A stretch of 64,000 bases of DNA from positions 1,736,001-1,800,000 of the forward strand of contig OZ220497.1 of NCBI GenBank assembly GCA_965116245.1, given 5' to 3'. The translations under genes were made by a program, and so were the position numbers. The stretch is from Poriferisodalis sp965116245. Lineage in GTDB: Bacteria; Actinomycetota; Acidimicrobiia; Acidimicrobiales; Poriferisodalaceae. The notes beneath the pieces were generated by a model, which saw nothing but the letters and a program-made list of their open reading frames with translations, was not told the origin of the DNA and did no database searches. Each line of letters starts with the position of its first letter. The stretch's first letter is position 1. Shown here in pieces: positions 8,876 to 17,843 of this stretch.

Positions 8876-10048
8876 TTAGTTGAGGCGGTTTTCGACCATG
8901 TCCAGAGCTTCGTCGCTTAGCACCGCAGCCACCCTTACCCGACTTGTCGCGGATGCACCGTAGAACTCTCCCGGCGCTACGAGGATTCCTGCTTCCACTA
9001 ACAGCGTGCGAATAAATGTCCATGCGTCGCCGTTCGGGGCTTCAGCCCACAGATAGAAGCCGCCACGCGGGAGCGCGGGCTCGGGACCGAAGCGTCCCAA
9101 GATGCGTGCGAGACGTTTCAACCGAGACCAGTAGCGATCTCGTTGGAGTGCCACGTGGTCGTTGTCGGCCAGCGCTGCTGCAGCCGCTGCTTGCGCCGGG
9201 CCGGGAACCATGAATCCGGCGTGTTTTCGCACTTCCCGCAGGTAGTGAACAAGCTCAGCATCACCCGCATAGAAGCCGACTCGTACGCCAGCCAGGTTGG
9301 ACCGCTTGGACAGCGAGTGGACCGCTATCACGCCATCGGTGAGCGCCCTTGCCGAGAGGCCAGTCGCAGCGTGCGCTCCCTGCGGTGCCAGGATCGTGCG
9401 CGGCGGACCGTCCCAGGTGAACTCTGCGTAGCATTCGTCGCTGAAGACGGGAATCCTTCGTTCGCGCCCCCAAGTCGCCGCTGCGGCCAAGTCGTCTAGA
9501 CCGCCGGCAGGATTGCCTGGCGTGTTGATCCACAGCAGCAGGGCCCGCTTTGCGTCGGCGTCTGAGATGGCATCGAGCCGGATTGACCATCGCTCGTCTG
9601 CTGGCACGGGCACTGCTCGACAGCCAGCCAGCACCGCGCCCATGGCATAACTGGGGTAGCTGACCTCGGGAAACAGCACTGTGTCGCGTTCGGGGGTGCG
9701 TATTCGCAACCAGTGGGGTAGTCCGGCCACGAACTCCTTTGAACCGATAGTTGCTGCGATTTCGGTAGCGGCGTCAAGGCGCACACCGAGCCGCTCGTCG
9801 CACCAGCTAGCAGCGGCCTCGCGAAGCTCGAGCGTGCCTATTGACGGTGGGTAGCCCCGTTCGGAGTCTGAACCGCCAAGAGCTGCCACCACGGCGGGCA
9901 TCGGCGCGTCTACCGGGGTGCCTATGGACAGATCAACCAGCCCGCCCTCATGTCGATCAGCGAGCGACTTCAGTTCATCCAGGCGGTCATAGGGATAGCG
10001 CGGCGGGCTAAAGCCAGCATTTGCGCCACTACCAGCAGGTGAATTCAC
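8876..10048 (-). CDS. dapC: Class I/II aminotransferase, probably succinyldiaminopimelate transaminase (DapC)
   Basis: A PLP-dependent fold-type I aminotransferase of 390 residues. Visible are LSIGTPVDAP near the N-terminus, the NTPGNPAGG loop, SDECYAEF, the PLP-lysine segment HSLSKRSNLAGVRVGF and a C-terminal PRGGFYLWAE stretch. This pattern matches the actinobacterial DapC subgroup, which makes N-succinyl-LL-diaminopimelate. A dapF gene lies two genes upstream on the same strand, supporting a role in lysine and peptidoglycan precursor synthesis. Starts at GTG. Other alpha-aminotransferase activities cannot be excluded. Confidence 0.8.
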   Translation of the reverse strand: MNSPAGSGANAGFSPPRYPYDRLDELKSLADRHEGGLVDLSIGTPVDAPMPAVVAALGGSDSERGYPPSIGTLELREAAASWCDERLGVRLDAATEIAATIGSKEFVAGLPHWLRIRTPERDTVLFPEVSYPSYAMGAVLAGCRAVPVPADERWSIRLDAISDADAKRALLLWINTPGNPAGGLDDLAAAATWGRERRIPVFSDECYAEFTWDGPPRTILAPQGAHAATGLSARALTDGVIAVHSLSKRSNLAGVRVGFYAGDAELVHYLREVRKHAGFMVPGPAQAAAAAALADNDHVALQRDRYWSRLKRLARILGRFGPEPALPRGGFYLWAEAPNGDAWTFIRTLLVEAGILVAPGEFYGASATSRVRVAAVLSDEALDMVENRLN

Positions 10049-10068
10049 TGTCGAATCATGACGCGCAG

Positions 10069-11469
10069 CTAGCCGTCGTCTTGAGCGAGGCTTGACGTGG
10101 CGCCTTTGTCGTCGGCGAACGTTGCGAATTCTGTGAAGAGACTGCGGGAGACTTCGTCGAGCCGGGCACGCACAACTGTGCCGTGGTCGTCGTGGGTTTC
10201 GGAGAGCACTTCGCCTTCTCGATGAACGGCTGCTAGTGCGTCGCCGCGGGCGTAGGGGATGCGCAGTGTGGTCACTTTGGTGCGGCGTCGGAGACGGTCG
10301 CCTATGGCGAGTTGAAGGTCGAAAACTCCGTCTCCGCTGTTGGAGGAAATTGCATAAGAACCTTCGTGTTTGTCCAGTAGGTGTTTCACAGTGCGTTCAT
10401 CGGCAGTGTCGCACTTGTTGAACGCGATGAGTTCGTGAACGTGGCCAGCGCCTATCTCTTGTAGCACCGAACGCACCACATCGATGTGCATTTCAGGTTC
10501 TGCTGCTGAGGCGTCGACGAGGTGTACAAGCAGGTCCGCCTCGGCCACTTCCTCTAGCGTTGACATGAACGCTTCCACCAGAGATGTCGGCAGTTTCTTG
10601 ATGAACCCGACTGTGTCGGTTACGAGCACTGTCTCACCGCCAGGCAGTTGCAAGCGGCGAGTGGTCGCATCAAGCGTCGCAAACAGCCGATCTTCTACCA
10701 GCACGTTGGCTCCAGTGAGGCGACTGAGCAGAGTCGACTTACCGGCGTTGGTGTAGCCCACGATTGCCACGGTGTGGTAGCGGGAGCGATGCCGAGACTT
10801 GCGCTGATTTAGCCGTGTCCGCCGCAGCCCATGCAGATCTCGTTCAAGCCGTGCCAGCCGTCGCTGAATGCGACGCCGATCCACTTCCAGCTTGGTTTCA
10901 CCTGGGCCGCGTGTTCCGATGCCGCCTGCTTGCTGAGACAGTTGCCGCCCGCGGCCCCGCAGTCGAGGAAGGCGGTAGCGGAGCTGCGCCAGTTCAACTT
11001 GAGCCTTGCCTTCGAGGGTGGTGGCGTTCTGAGCGAAGATGTCAAGTATCACCGCAGTGCGATCCAGTGCTGTGCGTTTCAGTATCCGTTCCAGGTTGTA
11101 TTGCTGCGCTGGAGTGAGTTCGTCGTCGAAGACGACTGTGTCAGCATCATGTTCAAGCGACGAATCCAGGATCTCGTTGGCCTTACCCCGCCCAACGAAA
11201 GTAGCCGGATCGGGCGCTTCGCGTCGCTGGATGACTCGATCCACCGGATTCGCACCAGCGGTGTCAACCAACCGCTCCAGCTCATCAAGATTGGCATCAA
11301 CCTCATCGGCTGTGCGATCGGCGAGAAGCATGCCAACCAGCACGATCTGCTCCTGAAACGCCCGATCAATAAGCCCAGACTCGGCCCCACCAAACTCCCC
11401 AAAACCACCCCGATGCTCCGACCCAGCAGCCTGGCCAGCCCGCCCATCGCGCCCCTGTCCACCCATCAA
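10069..11469 (-). CDS. hflX: Ribosome-associated GTPase HflX
   Basis: 466 residues. The N-terminal HflX domain has DELTPAQQYNLE and the glycine-rich linker LPRLRGRGRQLSQQAGGIGTRGPGETKLE precedes the G domain. G1 is GYTNAGKST, G3 is DTVGFIKKLP and G4 is NKCD. HflX splits stalled or stress-arrested 70S ribosomes. Its ATG overlaps the stop of dapF by 4 nt, so it is translationally coupled. In many actinobacteria hflX sits near miaB, miaA and dapF; here that block is split between strands. The first 25 residues are Gly-rich and variable. Confidence 0.95.
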   Translation of the reverse strand: MMGGQGRDGRAGQAAGSEHRGGFGEFGGAESGLIDRAFQEQIVLVGMLLADRTADEVDANLDELERLVDTAGANPVDRVIQRREAPDPATFVGRGKANEILDSSLEHDADTVVFDDELTPAQQYNLERILKRTALDRTAVILDIFAQNATTLEGKAQVELAQLRYRLPRLRGRGRQLSQQAGGIGTRGPGETKLEVDRRRIQRRLARLERDLHGLRRTRLNQRKSRHRSRYHTVAIVGYTNAGKSTLLSRLTGANVLVEDRLFATLDATTRRLQLPGGETVLVTDTVGFIKKLPTSLVEAFMSTLEEVAEADLLVHLVDASAAEPEMHIDVVRSVLQEIGAGHVHELIAFNKCDTADERTVKHLLDKHEGSYAISSNSGDGVFDLQLAIGDRLRRRTKVTTLRIPYARGDALAAVHREGEVLSETHDDHGTVVRARLDEVSRSLFTEFATFADDKGATSSLAQDDG

Positions 11470-12626
11470 CCCGACCCAGCAAAGTGCTCGGCATGTTCTC
11501 GCACAGCGTCAAGCGGGAACTGGATGCCAGCCGCAACTCGTCCTGCCATGACCCGCAGTTGAGGCTCGTTGTCGTTTTCAAACCCGGTGCGGACAACGAA
11601 GACTGTGTATCGAAACGGCTCGCCAGGGCAACCAGGAAAAGGTGCAGTGTTCAACGCAACTGCGTCGTAGACGCGACCGTTGATATCGCGCGTTGCTGTA
11701 CCGCTGGATTCAGATGGCTGATCGTCCTCACTGTGCAAGAAGCGCCACCGATGAGCGAGTGTTGCTGCTACCACGGCGCCGCTGCCGCAAGACACGGTCA
11801 GCCCAGCGCCGCGTTCCCAAACAGACATAATCAGTTCCCGCCTCTTGCCCTTTTCGTTTGGACCGGCGGCCCGGTCTGGCCAGATGAACTCAACGTTGAT
11901 GCCAGCGGGAAAGAACTCGTCTTCGTAGGCCCGCCCTAGTTCGGCAATGCGAGCACCCAACTGCTTACCTAACTCATCGGTGTTCTCAGACGAAACCGAG
12001 GCGGGAATGTCCACAGGGGGACGCGCAAGTGCGATCACGAGGTGGGGGTTGCCTACATCGCCAGTATCAAAGTCCTTAAGATCGTCGCCGAAGTCACTGC
12101 GGATGCGTTCTTCCAAGCCCTCAGGCTTCTCCGGTCCCGGCCTGACCTTTGGCATGAACACCTTGACGAAGCGAATGCAGTCAACGTTTGGAAGACTTGG
12201 GGAAGAGTGGTTGCCTGTGTCAACGATGCAACGCTGCCTACCAGCGTCGGTTTCGCACCGGATCTCACCTGGAGCGACCTTGCCAGCGTTGACAGCGGCT
12301 GAAGCCAGGCACGCAAGCCCGTTGCCACTGATCTCCGCCAGCGAACCATCAGCGTTCCAAAGATGCATACGAAGGCGGTCCCGAGGCTGGCCCACCGAGG
12401 GGGGGTGGATCCCGATCACAAGTCCGTCGGCACCGGTTGAGTACACATAACCCATGCGTGAACTGACGCCAGAGCATCGGTTGCAAACCGCCCGAGCCAA
12501 GTCCTCAAACCCAAGGCCGAGCCCGTCAAGTGCCTTGTCAAGTGCCCGAAACTCCGGCGGCTCCAGCAAGGCAACAGCAAAGTCGTTGCCATTGGCCTCG
12601 TAGCGGTCAAGCGAAAGCAAGTTCAC
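11466..12626 (-). CDS. dapF: Diaminopimelate epimerase DapF with Ser in place of the first catalytic Cys
   Basis: Interconverts LL- and meso-diaminopimelate for peptidoglycan and lysine. Family motifs are present: YEANGNDF at the N-terminus, NADGS at residues 91-95 and the second active-site motif ERGAGLTVSCGSG with C280. In the first active-site motif, normally (A/E)-x-CGNG, the sequence reads AEISGNG, so the usual cysteine is Ser100 (codon AGT on the minus strand). The protein is 386 residues, about 100 longer than the family norm, with insertions around residues 35-60 and 205-265. GTG start. Either a Ser/Cys variant enzyme or a changed activity; the operon with hflX and nearby dapC favours retained DapF function. 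Confidence 0.85.
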   Translation of the reverse strand: MNLLSLDRYEANGNDFAVALLEPPEFRALDKALDGLGLGFEDLARAVCNRCSGVSSRMGYVYSTGADGLVIGIHPPSVGQPRDRLRMHLWNADGSLAEISGNGLACLASAAVNAGKVAPGEIRCETDAGRQRCIVDTGNHSSPSLPNVDCIRFVKVFMPKVRPGPEKPEGLEERIRSDFGDDLKDFDTGDVGNPHLVIALARPPVDIPASVSSENTDELGKQLGARIAELGRAYEDEFFPAGINVEFIWPDRAAGPNEKGKRRELIMSVWERGAGLTVSCGSGAVVAATLAHRWRFLHSEDDQPSESSGTATRDINGRVYDAVALNTAPFPGCPGEPFRYTVFVVRTGFENDNEPQLRVMAGRVAAGIQFPLDAVREHAEHFAGSG

Positions 12627-12688
12627 AGCCCTATTGTCACATCAACCAGCCCCTATCGGGCACGCGGCGCTGAGCGCGAGTGTGTATC

Positions 12689-12912
12689 GGGTGGGGTTTG
12701 AATGGGGGATCATGTACCCACGCGCAGTTCGCAGCGCCAAAGCCCATCCAAAGTGTTGCGGGCGGCGCTGCGCCTGTTTGAGCATGGGTGCGTGATCCCC
12801 CATTCAAACCCCACCCAACCAAGGCACGACACCAAGAACGTTCCAAAGTGTTGCGGGTGGCGCTGCGCTTGTCCGAGCATGGGTGCATGACCCCCCGTTC
12901 AACCACCACCCA
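12689..12912. repeat. Imperfect inverted/direct repeat cluster (REP- or MITE-like)
   Basis: This fills most of the 315-bp gap between dapF and the SDR. Arm 12689-12719 and arm 12786-12816 are 31-nt inverted repeats with two mismatches. The right unit (12747-12817, about 71 nt) is repeated directly at 12842-12912 with roughly nine differences. The core contains CCAAAGTGTTGCGGG and GCGCTGCGC. Short open frames here simply translate the repeats, so no gene is called. Could be an intergenic palindromic repeat family or a non-autonomous element remnant; only a genome-wide search would tell. Confidence 0.8.
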
Positions 12913-12941
12913 GGCTCAGGCTCAGTGGACGACCAAGCAAG

Positions 12942-13901
12942 TCAGGCAGCAGGCTCGCGCCGGCCGAACTCCTTGAAGGTGTCCCCAATAGAAGTAGCCA
13001 CCGAAGCCAACTTGGAGCGCCCCTCGTTCAACCGAGGCGCAAACTGCGTAAGGCCCTCAACCGTCCAACGCCCATCGGCGGCGATGATGTCGTCGTCGGC
13101 GAGCGACCAACCTTGGTACAAGCCGACCTCGTTGCCGCCAACGTGGAACACGCCCCCGGTGAAGGGGCAGTTCTCCATGGCCAGATACGCAACCAGGGGA
13201 CTCACGTTGGCAGGGTCGTACAAGTCGAAGGTGGCAGGATCGTCTGGTGCGCGCACCACTTCTTCCAGCCCGGGAGTCTGCAACGTCAACCGTGTCCGAG
13301 CGATCGGCGCAAGGCAGTTCACTCGCACGCCGTAGCGAGCCAGCTCGCCAGCGGCCACCAGCGTCATCGCAGCAATGCCAGCTTTAGCGCCGGAGTAGTT
13401 GAACTGGCCGAGGTTGCCGAGCATGGCACCCGACGCGGTGTTGATGACCGAGCCGCTGACTTCCTTGCCTGCTTTTGATTGCTCGCGCCAGTAGGCAGCA
13501 GCCCAGCGAGTGGGGCAAAAGTGGCCCTTCATGTGTACATCGATGACGGCGTCCCATTCGGGCTCGGTCATGTTGACCACGACCCGGTCGCGCAATATGC
13601 CTGCATTGTTGACAAGCACGTGCAGGTCACCGAAGGCCTCTACGCACTGGTTCACCATGCGCTGTGCGCCTTCCCAGTCGGTGACGTTGTCGCCGTTGGC
13701 GACAGCCTCGCCGCCCATTTCCCGGATCTCAGTGACAACTTCATCGGCAGGTCCTTGATCTGCGCCGGTGCCATCAGCAGAACCGCCGAGGTCGTTGACG
13801 ACAATTTTGGCGCCCTCAGATGCCATCAACAGTGCATGTTCGCGGCCTATACCGCGGCCAGCTCCGGTAATCAGGACGACGCGTCCGTCAAGTGCTCCCA
13901 T
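12942..13901 (-). CDS. Short-chain dehydrogenase/reductase
   Basis: 319 residues. NAD(P)-binding TGAGRGIGRE, NNAGILRD and the catalytic region INTASGAM with YSGAK (Tyr and Lys of the SDR tetrad) are clear. The long insert NDLGGSADGTGADQGPADEV after strand 2 resembles the peroxisomal MFE-2-type 3-hydroxyacyl-CoA dehydrogenases, which suggests a beta-oxidation-like role. GGAG is seen just upstream of the ATG. Downstream is the repeat cluster; upstream is tRNA-Gly, so it is probably monocistronic. Substrate is inferred only. Confidence 0.85.
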   Translation of the reverse strand: MGALDGRVVLITGAGRGIGREHALLMASEGAKIVVNDLGGSADGTGADQGPADEVVTEIREMGGEAVANGDNVTDWEGAQRMVNQCVEAFGDLHVLVNNAGILRDRVVVNMTEPEWDAVIDVHMKGHFCPTRWAAAYWREQSKAGKEVSGSVINTASGAMLGNLGQFNYSGAKAGIAAMTLVAAGELARYGVRVNCLAPIARTRLTLQTPGLEEVVRAPDDPATFDLYDPANVSPLVAYLAMENCPFTGGVFHVGGNEVGLYQGWSLADDDIIAADGRWTVEGLTQFAPRLNEGRSKLASVATSIGDTFKEFGRREPAA

Positions 13902-14110
13902 TGTTTTTCTCCTGTTTTGATGATCTGGTCCGATTCAGTGCTGACGTGTCTGGGCGCCTTCAGGCTTGCCCAGGGCTCCTGGCAGCCGCTGAGTTTGCAG
14001 GTTGAGCCGCACAAGGTTGGCACATCTTTGGCGGTGACGCGAAGTCAACCGCGCAGCCCCGACACGGGTAGCTAGCACTGGGCGCTCGCCTTGTGCTCCC
14101 ATTTAGGTGT

Positions 14111-14187
14111 TGGAGCGGATGACCGGGGTCGAACCGGCGACCTCAACCTTGGCAAGGTTGCGCTCTAACCAACTGAGCTACATCCGC
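14111..14187 (-). tRNA. tRNA-Gly(GCC)
   Basis: Read on the minus strand the acceptor GCGGATG pairs with CATCCGC. The anticodon stem CAACC/GGTTG encloses TTGCCAA with anticodon GCC, and the T arm contains GGTTCGACCCC. The 3' CCA (revcomp of 14111-14113) is encoded. All arms close without mismatch. Confidence 0.96.
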
Positions 14188-14265
14188 GCAGGCAAAACAC
14201 TGTAGCAAGCGGCTCCCGCGAGCGACTCCCGCAATGAGCCAATCCCGCGCCCGATTTGACTCTCC

Positions 14266-14508
14266 TCATGAAGCGGGCGCTTGGCGATCCTGCGGAGGGC
14301 GCAAGTCAATGTGCAGGTTCAGCACCCCATCGGTGAACGTGAACTCGGCATCGCCGATCATCGCGTAGTCCATGAAGTCCAGTTCTGCTTGGCGTATGAA
14401 GTGCCGACGCTCCTCGCCTCCTACGGCGGGCAGGTTCCGTTTGCGGACGGCCTGTGCACGTTCCGCGAATCGGTCGATCATGGCTTGGGGATCAAAAGTG
14501 TCGCTCAT
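14266..14508 (-). CDS. Conserved-looking small hypothetical protein
   Basis: About 80 residues, soluble, with no membrane segment. The sequence runs from an N-terminal helix (DPQAMIDRFAERAQAVRKR) through HFIRQAELDFMDYAMIGDAEF to a short beta-like tail, ending DRQAPAS. ATG 14508 is preferred over ATG 14520 because GGGGGA lies just upstream of it and nothing Shine-Dalgarno-like precedes 14520. It stands alone between tRNA-Gly and the metX group. No family recognised; function unknown. Confidence 0.6.
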   Translation of the reverse strand: MSDTFDPQAMIDRFAERAQAVRKRNLPAVGGEERRHFIRQAELDFMDYAMIGDAEFTFTDGVLNLHIDLRPPQDRQAPAS

Positions 14509-14606
14509 GGAGTCCCCCATGTTTTTGCTGCGCAGGTTTCAACAATGTCTCTGCTGCGCGAATGTCACTACTGCGCTGTTGAAGCTACTGCTGCTAGGCG
14601 TGTTCA

Positions 14607-14843
14607 TCAGACCGGGGCTTCGCTGTCTACCCCAGACTCCACTCTCGTTGCCTGCGGTTCTCGGCGCGGCGCTGTGCGTCGTAGGTACAGCACGAATCCG
14701 ATGCCGCACGCCAACGTGACTAAGCCGAGCAGTACTACCAGTATCCACCATGTTCCAAGGCCCGACCCGACAGCCTCGGAAGGCACGTTTGTGAGCGCAT
14801 CGGTGTGTGTATCGGCCAGAAGCGATGCGATGCCGCTTATCAA
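14607..14843 (-). CDS. Small single-pass membrane protein coupled to metX
   Basis: 78 residues with one strong membrane segment at about residues 31-53 (WWILVVLLGLVTLACGIGFVLYL) followed by an Arg-rich cytoplasmic-type tail (positive-inside rule). Its ATG overlaps the stop codon of metX by 4 nt (ATGA), which is the best evidence that it is translated. Not a signal peptide, because about 30 residues precede the helix. No family recognised; a link to methionine metabolism is only suggested by coupling. Confidence 0.6.
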   Translation of the reverse strand: MISGIASLLADTHTDALTNVPSEAVGSGLGTWWILVVLLGLVTLACGIGFVLYLRRTAPRREPQATRVESGVDSEAPV

Positions 14844-16108
14844 CGAGAAGCCCCAGTCGTCTTTGGGACTGTGGCCTTCGGGTCTGTGGCCTTCGGGTCG
14901 TTCTTGTAGACGTCGTCGATGAACTCGCCCATGGGCGGTCCGGTCTGGTCGGGCTCGGTCAGGAACCCGTCATGACCGTTGTCGCTGTCAATGTCGACGT
15001 GTTCAACCCTCATGGTTGGGCGGCTAGCCAGAGTCTCAACTATTCGCATTTGCTGATGTCGTGGATACAAAAAATCGGTTCGAACACTCATCACCATTGT
15101 GGGCGCAACGATTCGGTTGAGTGCGGCTTCAACACCGCCGCGGCCGCGTCCTACGTCATGTAGATCCATCAATTTGTTCAGCACGAGGTAGGTGTTGGCG
15201 TCGAAGCGGGGCACGAACTTGGCGCCTTGGTAGTCCAGGTAGCTCTCAATGTCGAAACGGTGGTCGTGTCGTAGTGGGAGCAACGGGTCCTCGCTGTGGC
15301 GAGCGAAGCGACGGTCAAACTCGTCGCCGGAGCGGTAGTGGATCATGGCGATCCGACGGGCATTTGCCAGACCCCGATGAGGCCCGTCGCCCTCGGCTGC
15401 GTCGTAGTAGTGGCCGTCTGCGAATTTGGGGTCGTCGAGAATCGCTAGGCGCCCCACCCTGCTCCAGGCGATCTGCTGCGAGGAGGCCTCCGCTGCTGAG
15501 GCGATGATCACCAGCGAGCCGACCCGGCCGGGGTAAGTGATGCCCCACTCAAGAGCGGCCATGCCGCCCATAGATCCACCTACAACCGCGAGCCATTTGT
15601 CGATTCCTAGGAAGCGGCCTAGCGCCCACTGCGATCGAACAACGTCGCGATTAGTGACGACGGGAAAGTCGGGTCCGTAGCGGTGTCCGGTGATCGGATT
15701 CAGCGAAGAAGGGCCTGTGCTGCCTTGACAGCCACCTAGCACGTTGGCGCACACCACAAAGTACCGATCGGTGTCGAGTGGACGGCCGGGGCCTATGAAG
15801 TCGTTCCACCAACCCTCGGTGGGTTGTGATGGCGGGTGCGCCTGGCCGTGGGCGTGGGCATCGCCGGTCAATGCGTGACAGACCAGCACAGCGTTGGAAG
15901 CGGTGTCGTCGAGGACTCCCCAAGTCTCGTACGCGAGCACTGGAGCTTGCAGGGTGCCGCCGCTTTCGAGCGTGAAAGGGCGCTCAGGCGAAAGCTCGAA
16001 GAACTTACGTTCGGCCGCGCCAAGGGATGGCTGCCATGCGCCTGAAGCGGGCAGCGGCCAAGCGGTCGTCTCGTCGCTCGGGGCGCCTGCGCGCCTCGAA
16101 GTGTTCAA
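14840..16108 (-). CDS. metX: Homoserine O-acetyltransferase MetX
   Basis: An alpha/beta-hydrolase that acetylates homoserine for methionine synthesis. The nucleophile elbow GGSMGGMAALEW, HALTGDAHA, GSTGPSSLNP and the late DNGHDGFLTEPD with the catalytic His are all present. The frame is open back to 16333, but that stretch overlaps the helicase gene and is not family-like. The best start is TTG at 16108, with GAAGG 7 nt upstream, giving 422 residues. The C-terminus ends in DPKAT/DPKAT/VPKTT, a 15-bp tandem microrepeat (14851-14895). No metY/metZ partner is nearby. Confidence 0.93.
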   Translation of the reverse strand: MNTSRRAGAPSDETTAWPLPASGAWQPSLGAAERKFFELSPERPFTLESGGTLQAPVLAYETWGVLDDTASNAVLVCHALTGDAHAHGQAHPPSQPTEGWWNDFIGPGRPLDTDRYFVVCANVLGGCQGSTGPSSLNPITGHRYGPDFPVVTNRDVVRSQWALGRFLGIDKWLAVVGGSMGGMAALEWGITYPGRVGSLVIIASAAEASSQQIAWSRVGRLAILDDPKFADGHYYDAAEGDGPHRGLANARRIAMIHYRSGDEFDRRFARHSEDPLLPLRHDHRFDIESYLDYQGAKFVPRFDANTYLVLNKLMDLHDVGRGRGGVEAALNRIVAPTMVMSVRTDFLYPRHQQMRIVETLASRPTMRVEHVDIDSDNGHDGFLTEPDQTGPPMGEFIDDVYKNDPKATDPKATVPKTTGASR

Positions 16109-16199
16109 AGCTGAGCCTTCGGTGGATGAGAATCCAGCGGCCGATTTGTCGCTGGACCGGCAAGGGTACCGGTCGCCTCTGGTCCGCTTAGAGCAGACT

Positions 16200-17369
16200 T
16201 CAGCGGCTGTCGTTGTCGCTACTAGCCGCGAAGACTGCCAGATCGTCCAGGCGCTCATCGTTGGAGAAAACCTCGTGCAACCGCAGTCGTAGTCCCAAGC
16301 GCCGCTGCAACTGGCGGATTTCCAGTTCTTCATCCCATAAGAACAGTGTTACGGCGGTGCCGCTTCGGCCCGCTCGTGCGGTGCGGCCTGATCTGTGCAG
16401 GTAGGTCTTGTGCTCTGCTGGCACGTTGTAATGCACCACCACGTCAACATCGTCAATGTGCAGGCCGCGAGCGGCGACGTCAGTAGCGACCAGCGCTGAC
16501 AGCTTTCCTTGAGCAAATGCAGCTAGCGAGCGCTCGCGCTTGACCTGGGGCAGGTCGCCATGAATGGCGCCAGCACTGATGTTTGCGTTTCGCAGTTCGC
16601 GTGTGAGTTGGTCGGCGCCGCGCTTGGTGCTTGTGAACAACAAGGTGCGACCGTTTGCGGCAATGATGCGAGCGGCCACCCGCACGCGGTCCATTTTGTG
16701 TACAGACAGGAACAGGTGACCCATCTCGGAGACAGTCACTTCGCGTTCGTTGACCTCATGGAAGACAGGGTCTTGCAGGTAACGTTGAACGAGTGTGTCT
16801 ACCACGCCGTCAAGCGTTGCTGAGAACAGCAGCGTCTGATGCTGTGAGTGAATGTGACGCAGCACCCACTCCACCTGAGGCAAGAAGCCCATGTCTGCCA
16901 TGCGGTCTGCTTCGTCCACAACCACCCGTTTGATGCCTGAGACATCTATGGCGCGTCGTTCAATCAGGTCAATCAGCCGGCCCGGCGTAGCTATGACTAC
17001 GTCGACGCCTTGCGATAGGAGCTCCACTTGGCGGTCCAGGTTGGTGCCGCCGTAGGTAGCGATTGAACGCAGCTCGGCTGACTTGGCCAGCGGCTCCACG
17101 ACCGCCGCAATCTGGTTCGCTAGTTCCCGGGTGGGTGTGAGCACAAGCGCCGATGGACGGCCGTTTACCGCACGCGGGGTCAGCGCGAGCATGGGCAAGC
17201 TAAACGCCAGCGTTTTGCCGGAGCCTGTTTTGGCTTTGCCGCATACGTCTCGTCCTGCGAGCGCATCGGCAATTGTCAGTTGCTGAATGGCGAACGGCTC
17301 GGAAATGCCCTGATCTGCCAGGGTGTCGCAGAGGGGCGCAGGTACCCCCAGGTCTCTAAATGTTGTCAC
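16200..17369 (-). CDS. DEAD-box RNA helicase
   Basis: ATP-dependent RNA unwinding. Motifs appear in order: Q-motif PFAIQQLTI, I AKTGSGKT, Ia PTRELA, II VVDEADRMADMGF (DEAD), III SAT, V ATDVAARGLHIDDVDVV and VI HRSGRTARAG. GTG 17369 is taken as the start because the frame upstream (to 17528) is proline/arginine-rich and unlike the family; this gives 389 residues, a minimal helicase core with a short tail. The Shine-Dalgarno is weak, so the start is uncertain. metX begins 91 bp downstream. Closest general class is RhlE/DeaD-like; the RNA target is unknown. Confidence 0.93.
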   Translation of the reverse strand: MTTFRDLGVPAPLCDTLADQGISEPFAIQQLTIADALAGRDVCGKAKTGSGKTLAFSLPMLALTPRAVNGRPSALVLTPTRELANQIAAVVEPLAKSAELRSIATYGGTNLDRQVELLSQGVDVVIATPGRLIDLIERRAIDVSGIKRVVVDEADRMADMGFLPQVEWVLRHIHSQHQTLLFSATLDGVVDTLVQRYLQDPVFHEVNEREVTVSEMGHLFLSVHKMDRVRVAARIIAANGRTLLFTSTKRGADQLTRELRNANISAGAIHGDLPQVKRERSLAAFAQGKLSALVATDVAARGLHIDDVDVVVHYNVPAEHKTYLHRSGRTARAGRSGTAVTLFLWDEELEIRQLQRRLGLRLRLHEVFSNDERLDDLAVFAASSDNDSR

Positions 17370-17545
17370 GCGTGTCTCTTTGGAGGTCGTGGCCCGCAGG
17401 GGGAGTGCGGGGTCGCGAACACAGATGCGACGACGCTGGGCAGTGGGGCCACGTGGCGAACTGCCTTGGCAAGTCAGTGTAGGGGTTGACGCTGACTGGT
17501 GGCGGATGTTCAAGACGCCCGCCTCCACTACCCTGCATAGCCCCT

Positions 17546-17616
17546 GGCGGAGTGGCCGAGTGGTTAGGCAGCGGCCTGCAAAGCCGTGTACGCCGGTTCG
17601 AATCCGGTCTCCGCCT
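17546..17616 (+). tRNA. tRNA-Cys(GCA)
   Basis: The acceptor GGCGGAG pairs with CTCCGCC. The anticodon loop CTGCAAA, closed by GCGGC/GCCGT, gives GCA. The T arm is CCGGTTCGAATCCGG and the discriminator is T. No CCA is encoded. It lies 76 bp upstream of tRNA-Val, so the two may share a transcript. Confidence 0.96.
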
Positions 17617-17692
17617 CGTCGGCTGTTTCGTCGTCGAATTGCAATCGCGTGCGGTCGAGTCGTACCGCCGAGTGCTAACTTGAACTGCCTTC

Positions 17693-17766
17693 GGGCGATT
17701 GGCGCAGTTGGTTAGCGCGCTTGCATGACACGCAAGAGGTCACAGGTTCGACTCCTGTATCGCCCA
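17693..17766 (+). tRNA. tRNA-Val(GAC)
   Basis: The acceptor GGGCGAT pairs with ATCGCCC. The anticodon stem CTTGC/GCAAG encloses ATGACAC with anticodon GAC. The T arm is ACAGGTTCGACTCCTGT and the discriminator is A. CCA is not encoded. Confidence 0.96.
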
Positions 17767-17843
17767 CAGCCGATTTGCTGCTGGTTAGCGAGGCCTTACG
17801 GGATTCAGATGTCCTGCGGTCGGGGCGGGCGTAGCTTTACGCC

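Noticed and set aside
12637..12909. A 90-codon minus-strand gene
   Set aside because: It merely translates the inverted/direct repeat cluster; the internal peptide repeats follow the DNA repeats.
16109..16333. Longer MetX start
   Set aside because: The extra 75 codons overlap the helicase end and lack any MetX similarity; TTG 16108 has a good ribosome site.
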